64,000 nt of DNA. Origin: Pseudoips prasinana (Eukaryota; Arthropoda; Insecta; Lepidoptera; Nolidae). The notes beneath the pieces were generated by a model. The model did no database searches, had not been told where the DNA came from, and worked only from the letters and a program-made list of their open reading frames with translations. Below, one piece after another: positions 19,575 to 30,007 of the stretch. The position numbers and the translations under genes were made by a program. The stretch's first letter is position 1, and every line of letters starts with the position of its first letter. The stretch is from assembly GCA_951640165.1 (NCBI GenBank), contig OX621256.1:6944001-7008000 (forward strand), read 5' to 3'.

Positions 19575-19640
19575 AAGAGTACTTACGCTAGTAGGCCTCT
19601 GACTTGGCTTAACAGTTGTTGTAATACTGCAGCTGGGACC
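19575..19640 (-). mobile_element. 5S-like SINE fragment
   Basis: GTAGGCCTCTGACTTGGCTT and GCTGGGACCGAC in the order seen in the reverse copies at 5220 and 61840. Confidence 0.6.
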
Positions 19641-19714
19641 GACTACTGGACGAGGGCAAGCATGAAGATGTTCAGAAATTTCGCTATTTATGCGGTCACC
19701 AATCTATAATATTC

Positions 19715-20210
19715 TGGGACATTGATTACACACGGCCATCAGGGGCTCTACCGGATAAGGCGCCGAACATCGATTTCTTAAATGGCGTTCAAATAAATAA
19801 AGGTTAAAAACGACTTAACCAATCGTTAAATCGTTTTTAACGTTGCCAATCGATTCCGGACCATTTATGACGTCACATGTGCTCATGGAAGCCGATTTAA
19901 CGATTGATTAAGTAATTTTTAACCTTTATTTATTTGATCGCCATTTAAGAAATCGATGTTCGGCGACTTAGCCGTTAGAGCTCCTGATCCCAAACTATGC
20001 AGAGCTTGTACAATGTGAGCTGAATGGATCTGGTATATTACATATACTTACTACTTTTCTTTTAGTAAATCCATACTTATATAGATAATTAGACTCAGAC
20101 TCAGGGCAAACAGACATGTTCATACATACAAATATGTCCTGGGTGGGAATCAAACCCACAAATGCGCAGTTGCGGCGTGAAATTACCAACCAGGCCAACC
20201 AGCCTATCAA
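19715..20210 (-). mobile_element. SINE-C copy 6, split by a 247-bp MITE
   Basis: The SINE end CACACGGCCATC is separated from GATCCCAAACTATGCAGAGC by the MITE. The head at right (GTGGGAATCAAACCCAC, CCAACCAGGCCAACC) is worn. Confidence 0.82.
19740..19986. mobile_element. 247-bp foldback MITE, copy 1
   Basis: Ends CAGGGGCTCTACCGG and, mirrored, TAGAGCTCCTG. Long arms include CGATTTCTTAAATGGCG(T/A)TC and AATCGTTAAATCG. The centre is TTCCGGACCATTTATGACGT. Identical length to the copies at 42723 and 57642. No clear target duplication. Confidence 0.88.
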
Positions 20211-20287
20211 ACATAACTCTGACACTAGAGTTATAATTGCTCATATGATAAAACAATGTAAGCATGAAAATTGCCATCAAACTATTC

Positions 20288-20860
20288 AAAAAACCGGCCA
20301 AGTGCGAGTCGGACTCGCCCATGAAGGGTTCGGCAGCAGCAAGTATTTCAGTTGATTAAATGAAAGGTAAATTGCGGTTTACGATTTATGACGCATTAAA
20401 AAAAACTACTTACTAGATTTCGTTCAAACCAATTTTCGTTGTTAGTTTACATGGTAATGTACATAATATATTTTTTTAGTTTTATCATTGTCTTATTTTA
20501 GAAGTTACAGGGGGGGACACTCATTTTTCCACTTTGGAAGTGTCTCTCGCGTAAACTATTCGGTTTAGAAAAAAAATGATATTAGGAACCTCAATTTAAT
20601 TTTTGAAGACCTATCCATAGACGCCACACGTATGGGTACGATGAAAAATAAAATTTGAGTTTCAGTTCTATGTATGGGGAACCCTCAAAATTATTAATAT
20701 TTTTCTATTTTTGTGTGAAAATCTTTATGCGGTTCACAGAATACATCTACTTACCAAGTTTCAACAGTACAGCTCTTATAGTTTCGGAAAAAAGTAGCTG
20801 TGACATGACGAATCTATAAGGGTTCCGTTTTTTGCCATTTGACTATGGAACCCTAAAAAG
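20288..20860 (+). mobile_element. 590-bp dispersed repeat, copy 2
   Basis: AAAACCGGCCAAGTGCGAGT to GGAACCCTAAAAA. It lacks the ACGGACAGACAGAC block found in the other two full copies. Confidence 0.88.
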
Positions 20861-21134
20861 ATTACATATTTCAAAAAAGGTAAGGAAGTCCTAGTTACCT
20901 ATAAACATAACTAATCTCATACTAAAACGTTTACATATTTTAGTAACAATCTGTAATAGCTGATGTAAGTACAGAAATAAATAACAAAATAATTACAACC
21001 GCAGTAAAAAAGCTCCCACGCCAAAGAATAAGCAAACTGTGAGTCATTGGAGGTCAACAATAACGTTTCATGGCTACTCTGGTGATAATTAAGGTACGGA
21101 CTTGCTTATGTATTACTTATTAGACTTAGTTTCG
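20861..21134. other. No recognised feature
   Basis: A+T-rich unique sequence; nothing coding or repetitive seen. Confidence 0.4.
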
Positions 21135-21345
21135 GCGCATACAACTAGTTGCCTTCACCGTTCCGTAAGAGATCGGGGATCTATAGCTGGGTGACGGCCA
21201 TAATGGATTAATTTCTAAACGTCTCTGTGCCTCAGAGCGCTCATTAAGCTGTTGGTCTCGGTCGTTACACAATACTCGATAAGCCACGTCGGAGGCCTAA
21301 TAGGAGTCTGAAACAGTTCTGATGTCAGGGTAACGACTACCTATC
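21135..21345 (+). mobile_element. 5S-like SINE, copy 3
   Basis: CCGTTCCGTAAGAGATCG, then ATAGCTGGGTGACGGCC, a TTAAGCTGTTGGTCTCGG block and GTCAGGGTAACGACTACC. More diverged than 27725 and 46248. Confidence 0.65.
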
Positions 21346-21354
21346 ACCATCACC

Positions 21355-21490
21355 ATCATATAAGCCGAAAGAAGTCCACGGCTGGACAAAGGCCTCCTTC
21401 AAGGATCTCCACAATGGCCGATCTCGTGCTTCCCGCAAACCTTGCAAGATCACACAAGCAATGCAAGGCCACCGAGAGCCCAAGACCTCA
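21355..21490 (-). mobile_element. RTE-type LINE 3' end
   Basis: Reverse: ATCACCATCATATAAGCCGA, AGTCCACGGCTGGACAAAGG, CTCCACAATGGCCGATCTCG. Confidence 0.7.
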
Positions 21491-21504
21491 AGAGGGCACT
21501 ATAC

Positions 21505-21570
21505 GAGGGCACAAGACAACTATTTGTGTAACCCATAAATAGTTGTTCTGATTCTGGGTGTACCCCGCGT
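21505..21570 (+). mobile_element. SINE-B core fragment
   Basis: ACAACTATTTGTGTAACCCA, then TAAATAGTTGTTCTGATTCT and GTACCCCGCG. The tRNA head is missing. Confidence 0.75.
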
Positions 21571-21924
21571 ATAGACATTTCTTTCAGGCGTGAGGGCTTC
21601 AATAATAAATAATTTAATAAGTATTTTGTAAGGATCTCTTGTAGGTAAATTGATAATAAAACATAGCTGAAGTTATCCGGTGATAATTTAGCTTTCTATA
21701 TTTGAAATTAAATTAAAACAAGTTTAGTAATTTTTACCTTTAGAAACAAACAAACCTAAAATATCTAACATTCGTTCAGACAGGGAAAACATTAGCATTT
21801 TTACAGACTATGATTACATTTAATTGTGATCTTTTCCTTATTTGTCCTCTACAAAAACGAGTATTATTGTCACGAACAAGACAGAACACTGACACCTTAG
21901 TTAAAAAGTTAGCATAATGTGTAG

Positions 21925-22065
21925 ATATCATTATCATATCAGCCGAAAGACGCCCACTGCTGAACAAAGGCCTCGCCCAAACATCTCCACAATTGCCAGT
22001 CTTGCTCTACCTGCATCCAGACCCTCTTGTCCAGCAGTGGACGTATTACAGCTGTAATAATGATT
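21925..22065 (-). mobile_element. RTE-type LINE 3' end joined to a forward LINE-K tail
   Basis: Reverse piece CATATCAGCCGAAAGACGCC to CAATTGCCAGTCTTGC, then a forward piece TGTCCAGCAGTGGACG...AGCTGTAATAATGAT. The two 3' tails face each other. Confidence 0.65.
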
Positions 22066-22269
22066 GAAGATATTGGCGGTAGGAAATAGGCGTAATTAAC
22101 ACCTTCAGAACTGATTTATGTATGTTATATGGCATGTCTTAGTTTTAATATTATATGATTCGTGAAGTTTTACAACAGGGATATTAAAACTACTCTTTAG
22201 CAACAGATTTTTTATTTAGCAAGGTATAAAGTACGTATTAGGCCTCCAAATTTTCAAAATATAATACAC

Positions 22270-22450
22270 GTCGTTTTTTTTTCGTCGTTAGGCAAACGAG
22301 CAAGTGGGTCACCTGATGGTAAGTGATCGATCACCGCCGTTCATGGAGAGGGGTCGCAAATACATTGCCGGCCTAGACAGGTATAGGCTCGCTTCTTGAA
22401 GGTTGCCATATGATACCGGATCGGAAATACCTCCTCAGTTAATTAATTCC
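22270..22450 (-). mobile_element. LINE-J 3' end
   Basis: GGCAAACGAGCAAGTGGGTC, CACCTGATGGTAAGTGATCG, CGCTTCTTGAAGGTTGCCAT and CCGGATCGGAAATACC: the reverse of 13200-13385. The T-run at 22275 is the A-tail. Confidence 0.78.
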
Positions 22451-22545
22451 GTAGAGGAATATGAATAATTTATTTTTGAATATGAATATACCTGTTTTGA
22501 CGTAGCCTTATGCACCAAATAGATCGCACGCAGATAAGTGTAGTC

Positions 22546-23282
22546 CAGGGTTTCTTAAAGTGGGGTCCACGAACCCATTAGGGTTTCGTAGCATGGGTAT
22601 CAGGGGTCCACAGTTACATAGTTAACTCTCTATTTATTAGTTAATTGTGTATTATACACAGCATTTCCCATCAATGCAACTAACTTGGAAAATCAAGTAA
22701 CGGCTTGTGCAATTCAAGCCGAAACGTCGGGTAAACCAGCAGGTAATGATTTGTCTTAAATTGTAATCGCGATCGTGACTCGTGTCCATAATATAAAATA
22801 ATGTGTCAGATCGCGAAAGTTTAAAATAGCAATAAAGTATTCTTGTATTTTATTTATATCATTTATTCACTGTGGAACTTAGATACATACATTTTTCAAC
22901 AATGCATTTCCAGATGTGAGTGAATGTGTCTTCCCATTATGTTCTACCATTATGGCATGCAATGGTTACACAAAATTTAAATTTTATTAATATGTCGATG
23001 TAATAATTTTAGTTAATCATAAAATGTTAATATAATCGGATCGGTACAAATTTAAAATTACAATTGTCAAATTTAAAACTTTACAGCAGTCAAAATGATA
23101 TAAAATAAAACAAAATGAACAATTCTAGATCAATTATTATTAATTATATTTATATATTACTTGTTTACTATAATTTAATATATTTCTTGTTTTTTTCTGC
23201 TATAATATTCTTTGACAGGGGTCTGTGAGATTGTTTAAATTGTGAAACTGGTCTGTGACCGCAAAAAGTTTGAGAAACTATG
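22546..23282. mobile_element. 737-bp hAT-like non-autonomous element
   Basis: Begins CAGGGTTTCTTAAAGTGGGG and ends, mirrored, with AAAAAGTTTGAGAAACTATG, so the ends pair imperfectly over about 20 bp as CA-GGTTTCTCAAA. This is the hAT-style end. It is flanked by GTGTAGTC and GTGTAGAA, six of eight bases equal, a worn 8-bp target duplication. There is no coding sequence inside. Confidence 0.7.
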
Positions 23283-23559
23283 GTGTAGAACACTACTCAC
23301 TGCCCCACCGTCAGCTTATATTTATGTATCAATGCTTCGCCTTAAAAATCGTAACTCTTTTTTCGATTGATTAGCTAAATTCTACAAATACTGCATGAAA
23401 ACCCCAGTTTTTAGCTGGTCAATCATTGGAAAGGCGGCGATAAAAAGATAGCCATTCACTGCACAAGGTTCTAACCTATTCTTAGTAATCCTTGTAATAC
23501 GAGGAAATAGTTCAGTTCCGCATTCTGATACCTATTAGTATACTGATCATTGTGTGGAT

Positions 23560-23960
23560 ATAAATTTAGCAATAACAACTAATCTCAAGTCGAAAGTTTT
23601 CGACCAGTTTGTTGTCAGTGATTAATTACGGAACAGAGATGTGGTCGCTTGTTATGGGCTTCACAAGAAAGCGCGACCACGTAGTCGAAATAGAAAAAAA
23701 TATTTGTATAAACATGTTTGTATAAATGTAGCTCGTAGAGCCGACGGCCGCTGGGGCAGAAAGGTTCTCGAGTGGCGATCACGAACTGGAAGAGGCAGCG
23801 TGGGCAGGTCCCCTACAAGATGGACCGATGATCTTGTGCGGGTCGCTGGAAATCGCTGAATGCGGATAGCGCAAGACCGGCAATTGTGGAGATCTTTGGG
23901 GGAGGGCTTTGTCCAGCAGTGGACGTCTTTCGGCTGATATGATGATGATGATGATGAAAC
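23560..23960 (+). pseudogene. RTE-type LINE C-terminus and 3' end
   Basis: Reads LKSKVFDQFVVSD, a stop, LRNRDVVACYGLHKKA, then after a shift RRADGRWGRKVLEWRSRTGR, RWTDDLVRVAGNR, and an LWRSLGEGFVQQWTSFG-like end before (ATG)5. The last block is the standard RTE C-terminus in Lepidoptera. Stops and a shift disable it. Confidence 0.85.
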
Positions 23961-24079
23961 ATGTGTTTACAAACAGTAGTGCATTGCATGTAGGATGGTA
24001 TAGGATTTCAGGCATATTTGCTGTGCAAATGTTACAATTATTAAAATCTAAATGATGACATGGAGATGTTGCTGAGGCT

Positions 24080-24165
24080 TGGAAGCCGCTGGATGCGGGT
24101 AGCACAAGACCGGCCATTGAGGAGATCCTTGGGGAGGCCTTTGTCCAGATATGATGATGATGAAT
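24080..24165 (+). mobile_element. Second RTE-type LINE 3' end
   Basis: GCTTGGAAGCCGCTGGATGC, CAAGACCGGCCATTGAGGAG, GGCCTTTGTCCAGATATGAT and an (ATG) tail. Confidence 0.72.
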
Positions 24166-24344
24166 TAGCAATGTACAACAGGATTCCAGGCAGGACCGAT
24201 GCCTAAATAACTCATAAAGGATGTGATGAACGCGTATCAAGTTTAAGGATTCCAAACAGATTTCAGACAATGTGTAGTAAAATATAGCTAAAATTGTAAA
24301 TTTCTATAATTAAATGATAAAATTAATGTAGGTATACTTAACTC

Positions 24345-24420
24345 CATTACTACAAACATGTTCTGACTATTTACAAGCGCTTTTTTAAAGGCTACGTGAT
24401 TAATTTTTTTCTTTATTTTA
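24345..24420 (+). mobile_element. Dispersed repeat end (CTGACTATTTACAAGCGC family)
   Basis: TACAAACATGTTCTGACTAT then TTACAAGCGCTTTTTTAAAG and a T-rich end. Longer copies at 36235, 47085 and 60175. Confidence 0.65.
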
Positions 24421-24883
24421 TTTTAATCTTTACGGAGGATGTCAGCATCATCTATCAACCATATACAGAAATAAAAATTGAATCAAAATGTTCGCAGTTA
24501 CGAATTACTAAACATGTTATCGATAACTCCTTCCCAAAGAAACAAAAAGATCTAAATGAATGGACAAAATATTGGACTTTTATTGTATAATTGACATTGA
24601 ACTTCATCAAATATATTACGACATTTTCAACCTTATTTCGATGAGATAGATATCATCTATTATACAGCTGCCAAAAAGAGCTAATGTCTAAACTAGTCAA
24701 TCATAAACGCTTGCTGATCAAATTGATTATTTCTACTACACCATGCATTCGGGGATGTTAAAGTGATATCACCAAAGATATCACGTTGATGACATACATA
24801 GCTTAGAATTATAATCGGTAAACCTAATTTTTGTCTTAAATATAGGTAAGTATTAAAGACACATGAAACACAGTGCTACATGA

Positions 24884-25225
24884 CGTGCCGGTTGGCGCGG
24901 TTGGTAGACGCTTTACCTTTCACGCCTCAGGTCGTGGGTCCGATTCCCACCCAGGACAGATATTTGTGAAAATGAAAATGAAAAGTCATTTATTCCGTTA
25001 AAACATTACATTTGTGTGGAATCGTCATTTTTTTTTACCCTACCCTGTGTGTATGAACATGCCTGTTTATCCTGAGTGTGGGTGTAATTATCTATGTAAG
25101 TATGTATTTATAAAATAAAAATTGTATATATATGTAGAACATTATCTATTTCCATAGTACAAGCTCTGCTTAGTTTGGGTTCAGATCGACGTGTGTGAAT
25201 AATGTCCCAGGATTCTAATGACTAT
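24884..25225 (+). mobile_element. SINE-C copy 7 with an internal insert
   Basis: Head GGTTGGCGCGGTTGGTAGAC, B box GGTCCGATTCCC, 3' domain CATAGTACAAGCTCTGCTTA. About 85 bp rich in AAAATG and T (24966-25050) interrupts the ATTTGTG...TATGAAC core. Confidence 0.85.
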
Positions 25226-25398
25226 CAGTTTAGTGATCTTCTAATGCACAAGAGTCTGTAAGAGAGTTCTTACCATACTTCTCATAATCAATGATCCAGA
25301 ACGTCCTTGAGTCTAAAATATTCGTCTATAAACGATTCACACCTTATATCCTTACGGGGATGTGATGAAAATGTATCCGTCGATGACAAATGTTCCTA

Positions 25399-25443
25399 AG
25401 AATTTTAGACGCCAATATTTACCATATTGGCGTCTAAAATTCT
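25399..25443. repeat. Hairpin, 20-bp perfect stem
   Basis: AGAATTTTAGACGCCAATAT pairs exactly with 25424-25443 across TTACC. Confidence 0.9.
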
Positions 25444-25804
25444 GTGGTGGGTAGTAAATCCACATTATGACCAAAATATATACTCAAGACATGAGGCATA
25501 ATGCTATTGGCTTTAAGATAGGTTTTTAAAGTAGGCGTTAAGCTAGTTCTCAAACCAAGCGGTTGTCTCCAAATGAATACATACACACATTATCATACAC
25601 CGTAAGATAATGGAATAATTTTAGCATAAGATTATATTATCTTGAACCGACAGTCAAAAAGTCTATACTGTTTTGTGGGACACAGTTCTTGTTCTTAAGA
25701 TTACCTTGTACCTAATAAATAAATAAAAAAATGCGTAAGAGTCTGAAGCAGAGTTCTTACCAGACTTCACATGGAATGGTAATGCAGATAAGTGGCGCTT
25801 CAGA
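25444..25804. other. No recognised feature
   Basis: A+T-rich; a short old relative of the 63-bp minisatellite unit may occur at 25300-25350. Confidence 0.35.
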
Positions 25805-26157
25805 ACTTTGAGACTAAACTACTCGATCATAAACGATTCACATTGATCGAACACGTTGACCAAAACATCCTTGAGACTAAAATACTCGGTAATAATCGAT
25901 TCACACTTATAGATCAAATTGAATAGAACATCCTTGAGACTAAACTACTCGGTCATAATCGATTCACACTTATAGATCAAATTGAACAGAACATCCTTGA
26001 GACTAAACTACTCGGTCATAATCGATTCACACTTATAGATCAAATTGAACAGAACATCCTTGAGACTAAACTACTCGGTCATAATCGATTCACACTTATA
26101 GATCAAATTGAACAGAACATCCTTGACACTAAACTACTCGGTCATAATCGATTCACT
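25805..26157. repeat. 63-bp minisatellite, about 5.6 units
   Basis: The landmark ACATCC recurs at 25865, 25928, 25991, 26054 and 26117, exactly 63 bases apart. Central units are almost identical (TGAGACTAAACTACTCGGTC, then ATAATCGATTCACACTTATA). The first unit is more diverged. 63 is divisible by three but no long open frame runs through it. Confidence 0.93.
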
Positions 26158-26772
26158 TTTCAAATTTGAAGTAAATCCATGCAGTACTTTTTGAGTTTAG
26201 CCCGGACATACATACAGACAACAATTCTAAAAACTATAATTTTGGCTTCGGTATCGAATGTAGATCACGCCCCAAGTATCCTTTAAAAAAAATATTAAAT
26301 GTACAGTTTTGACCTTCCTACGATTTTATTATATGAATAGATTATTTAGATTAGAAGTGTACAAAAATAGTTTTCACTTCTATTGGCAGTCCCTAAAGAC
26401 TGCCCCACATGTTGTTTTATTAAATGTTACAAATAATATCATTTCTGAAACAACTTTAAAGTCAGCATAGCAGTACGTATCACTCTAGACTCGTGACTTC
26501 AATAATTGCAGTTGACCAAGCTATCTCTTAACGCACGAGGCAGAAAAACCTTGTATACAATATCTACAGTAGACTACCTAACATACATTGTGTATAGCCA
26601 GAAGTTTCATAACAGAGCATTTAACAAGCAGGTAAACGCTCACCGATCAGTTTCTCCATACATGGCATAATGTTCACAGTAAATAACTTCACTATATGTT
26701 AGCATGCAAGCGACGCGGGGAAAGTGTCTGTCGAATTACTTAGCGATAATATGAACACGTCAATACCACGTT
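26158..26772. other. No recognised feature
   Basis: Unique A+T-rich DNA between the minisatellite and the nested MITEs; nothing supported. Confidence 0.4.
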
Positions 26773-26808
26773 GTACACACGGCTACATATCAAGCTATAC
26801 CTTTCCTA

Positions 26809-27206
26809 TACAACATGTAACTTAATTAACGCACATCCTGAAAATAGTTTGTTCAGAATCGTTTACTGAATCGATTTATATCATTTTTAATTTAGGTAAT
26901 TTTTTATTCCAAAATAATTAAGACTACGGAAATTATTGTCTTATTAACCCTGTACAGTCAAAACAAATTGAAATGGACTGTAAGTCAAAGTAATAAGACT
27001 TTTACAATCGCAGTTTTATTTGTATGCATACAAATTCCATCATTTAATACAAAATAAAGAGAAATTAACTTTATTCCAAAAACTAATTTAGTAAATAACA
27101 ATGCATATGCATGTTAAATTTAAAATTCAGTGTATGTATTATGATTACAACATAATATTCTAATTGGGGTGTTTGAGGGTGTGCATTAATTATGTTACAT
27201 ATTGTA
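26809..27206 (+). mobile_element. 400-bp TA-flanked MITE, copy 1
   Basis: Ends TACAACATGTAACTTAATTA and, mirrored, TAATTATGTTACATATTGTA, with TA on both sides. Next to the ends are CGCACATCCTGAAAATAG at the left and AATTGGGGTGTTTGAGGGTG at the right. Related copies are 28922, 29510, 30008 (reverse) and 37735. The TA target suggests a Tc1/mariner-related MITE. Confidence 0.85.
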
Positions 27207-27215
27207 TAAACTGGC

Positions 27216-27602
27216 TCCTATATTGACTGCCTCGTTGGTCTAGCTGTAGCGTGTTCATCCGCAGAGAACGAGGTCCTGGGTTCAAATCCTGGGTCGGGCC
27301 AAAAGTGATTTTGGGACTTTTCTGTAAAAAGAAAAATTTCTCAGCATCAGCCTGAAGTCTGGGAGTTGGCGGTATTATACCCCCGTGCCTCGGAGAGCAG
27401 GTGAAGCCGCCGGTCTTATACCTGACCTTTTTCCAGTCGTGTCGCTAGGCGTCCCATCGGATCATGAGAGTGATGGAATAGAAAGTGCTCCTGTGTTGGC
27501 GCACACACTTGAGCACTATAATATGTCCCGCGCAGATGGCTAATCTCTGTTGAGACTCGCCGCCGTGGCCGAAATTCGGCTAGGAGGACATTATTATTAT
27601 TA
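27216..27602 (+). mobile_element. SINE-A copy 4, with an 11-bp target duplication
   Basis: Full-length forward copy: head CTGCCTCGTTGGTCTAGC, B box GGTTCAAATCC, tail GAAATTCGGCTAGGAGGACA and (ATT)n. TATAAACTGGC occurs at 27205-27215 and 27603-27613. The tRNA-like head begins at 27228. Confidence 0.92.
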
Positions 27603-27724
27603 TATAAACTGGCCTCTCATTGTATGGAAATCCTATACAACGCGGAATCAGTTTATACTGGAAACGTATAGCTTGATATGTAGCCGTGTGTACGATTTCG
27701 TTGTGATTTCATTTTATATTTATT

Positions 27725-27960
27725 TATCAACCAGATGCTCTCACCGGTTCGTAAGTGATTGGCGAGGTTAAGCAACTAGGTTCGTGGTCAGTTCATAGAT
27801 GGGTGATCGCCAAAGTGATTACATTTTTGAGCGTCTCCGTGCTTCGGAGGGCACGTTAAGCTGTCAGTCCCGGTTGTTGTCATTAGCCATGTCAGAGGCC
27901 TACTGGACGGCTTGAACAACTTGACACTAGGGTAACCACTGCACATATGAGAAGTAGGTA
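27725..27960 (+). mobile_element. 5S-like SINE, copy 4
   Basis: Best view of the 5S-like block: ACCGGTTCGTAAGTGATTGG, GAGGTTAAGCAACTAGG, CATAGATGGGTGATCGCC. Then TGCTTCGGAGGGCACGTTAA and CACTAGGGTAACCACTGC. TAGATGGGTGA is the conserved 5S C-box core. Confidence 0.72.
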
Positions 27961-28501
27961 AGTAAATAACGGTAAGTAAGTAACGGTAAGTAATTGGCAA
28001 TACTGATGGCATCCGTCCCAGGTTAATGACTCGTCCGTCAAGAAAAAAAAACTTTTAGGTAGATAGAAATATTTTTTGTGCACCAATAGTTACACCAATT
28101 TAAATTTCTTCTTATTAGAAAATAAGGTATAATTAATGTTGCTGTACATGACTTGATATGGTAATTAAATCTTCTGCAACATTTAAATGTAAGTTAAAAA
28201 AACACCAAATAGATATAATTTAATGCACCATGTAATGTTATAAAGAAAAATAGTTGCTGTACAGAGACTTGATCCTACAGTCAAACGGTTTTGTACGACA
28301 TTTGCATAAACTGTTGTAATATATTTGTAAAATAAATAAATAAAAAAAAACCACAAGGTAAAGTAATATCAAGAAGCCTATTCCTTTCTTAAAGATGGCC
28401 AACGAAGTTGCGGCATTTCTTTTTTTAATATGACGTATGCAGTTAGCCTAGTAGACTTTCACTGCTTCACCGGACTATAGAGGCCAGCGAGGGCTCAAGC
28501 C

Positions 28502-28565
28502 ATCTCATCATCATCATCATCATATCAGCCGAAAGACGTCCACTGCTGGACAAAGGCCATCTAGC
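28502..28565 (-). mobile_element. RTE-type LINE 3' end fragment
   Basis: (TCA)n then TATCAGCCGAAAGACGTCCA and CTGCTGGACAAAGGCC. Confidence 0.78.
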
Positions 28566-28656
28566 AAATATAAACTACAAACTAAGTACACGCGCCGGAG
28601 GGCACCCCATTCGGAGTTCGAACCTCGACTCTGGGGGGTTACCGGCACAAATTTGC

Positions 28657-28729
28657 ACGAAACATCCTTAAAATGATACTCCCTCTTGCATTCCCCGCAA
28701 GAGGGAGTATCATTTTAAGGATGTTTCGT
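28657..28729. repeat. Perfect 33-bp inverted repeat, 7-base loop
   Basis: ACGAAACATCCTTAAAATGA onward is mirrored at 28697-28729 across ATTCCCC. Single copy here. Confidence 0.92.
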
Positions 28730-28794
28730 ACAACTTTCGTTCTACGTTAATACGCGACGCGGGCCGCACTTCCGATTTAGGTTCAAAGGGGGAA

Positions 28795-28915
28795 TATCAT
28801 GGATTCGAATGCAAACTAAGGGTCATGGAGGACGTTGCGGCCCCTGGTGTTGCGAGTGTTTATGGGTGGCGAATATCACTTACATGTGATTATTTTGGCA
28901 CATCATCCTATATAG
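28795..28915 (+). mobile_element. Worn LINE-J 3' fragment
   Basis: CCCCTGGTGTTGCGAGTGTT and the following GGCGAATATCACTTACATGT echo the LINE-J end. A related scrap, AAGCCTATTCCTTTCTTAAA, lies at 28375. Confidence 0.5.
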
Positions 28916-28921
28916 TACATA

Positions 28922-29323
28922 TACAACATGTAACGTAATTAACGCACACCCTTAAACACCCCAATTAGAATATTTTGTTGTAGTCATAATACATACACTG
29001 AATTTTTTATTTATCATGTATCTATATGCATTATTATTTACTAAATTAGTTTCTTGGAATAAAGTTTATTTTTCTTTATTTTGTATTGAATGATGGAATT
29101 TGTATGAGTACAAATAAAACTGCGATTTATAAGTCTTTTTACTTGACTTACGGTCCATTTCAATTGGTTTTGAGTCTACAGGGTTGATATGACAATAATT
29201 TCCTTAGTTTTAATTATTTTGGAATTAAAATTTACCTATATTAAAAATGATATAAATCGATTCAGTAAAGGATTCTGAATAAACTATTTTTCAGGAAGTG
29301 CGTTAATTACGTTACATATTGTA
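28922..29323 (-). mobile_element. 400-bp MITE, copy 2
   Basis: Starts TACAACATGTAACGTAATTA, ends ACGTTACATATTGTA, TA on both sides. First unit of a tandem array that includes flanking ATAAAAGTATTATAG...CTTAAATTA. Confidence 0.88.
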
Positions 29324-29509
29324 TAGATAAAAGTATTATAGTAAATTGTATGTCTCTATTTACCAATACGAATGGGTGGTGTCAAGGTCTAAATACACCG
29401 ACATCTGGCCCCCCTTAAATTATTCCTATTCCGTTCCATTCGTTGGTTGTCTGGAAGAGATCATCTCTTGGGGATGTCGGTGTACTTAGAACTTGTTAAC
29501 ACAACTATA

Positions 29510-29901
29510 TACAACATGTAATTAACGCACACCCTCATACACCCCAATTAGAATATTATGTTTTAATCATAATACATACACTGAATTTTTAATTTAAACT
29601 GTATATGCATTGTTATTTACTGAATTAGTTTCTTGGAATAAAGTTTATTTTTCTTTATTTTGTATTGAATGATGGAATTTGTATGAATACAAATAAAACT
29701 GCGATTTATAAGTCTTATTACTTTGACTTACGGTCCATTTCAATTGGTTTTGAGTCTACAGGATTCATATGACAATAATTTCCTTAGTTTTAATTATTTT
29801 GGAATAAAAAATTACCTATATTAAAAATGATATAAATGAATCAGTAAACGATTCTGAACTAACTATTTTCAGGAAGTGCGTTAATTACGTTACATGTTGT
29901 A
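29510..29901 (-). mobile_element. 400-bp MITE, copy 3 (tandem duplicate)
   Basis: Same orientation and same right flank as copy 2 (CAATACGAATGGGTGGTGTC, CCGACATCTGGCCCCCCTTA), so MITE plus about 100 bp of flank was duplicated in tandem, period about 585 bp. Confidence 0.9.
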
Positions 29902-30007
29902 TAGATAAAAGTATTATAGGAACTGTATGTCTCTATTTACCAATACGAATGGGTGGTGTCAAGGTCTAAATACACCGACATCTGGCCCCCCTTAAATTAA
30001 TCCTATT

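Larger units (their letters stand above)
26773..27693. mobile_element. Foldback MITE copy 3, split by two nested insertions
   Basis: The left arm GTACACACGGCTACATATCA (26773 on) and right arm TATAGCTTGATATGTAGCCG with GTGTGTAC (to 27693) belong to one element. Its interior holds the 398-bp MITE (26809-27206) and then SINE-A copy 4. Confidence 0.82.

Noticed and set aside
25805..26157. CRISPR array
   Set aside because: Units are contiguous 63-bp tandem copies without distinct spacers, and the genome is eukaryotic.
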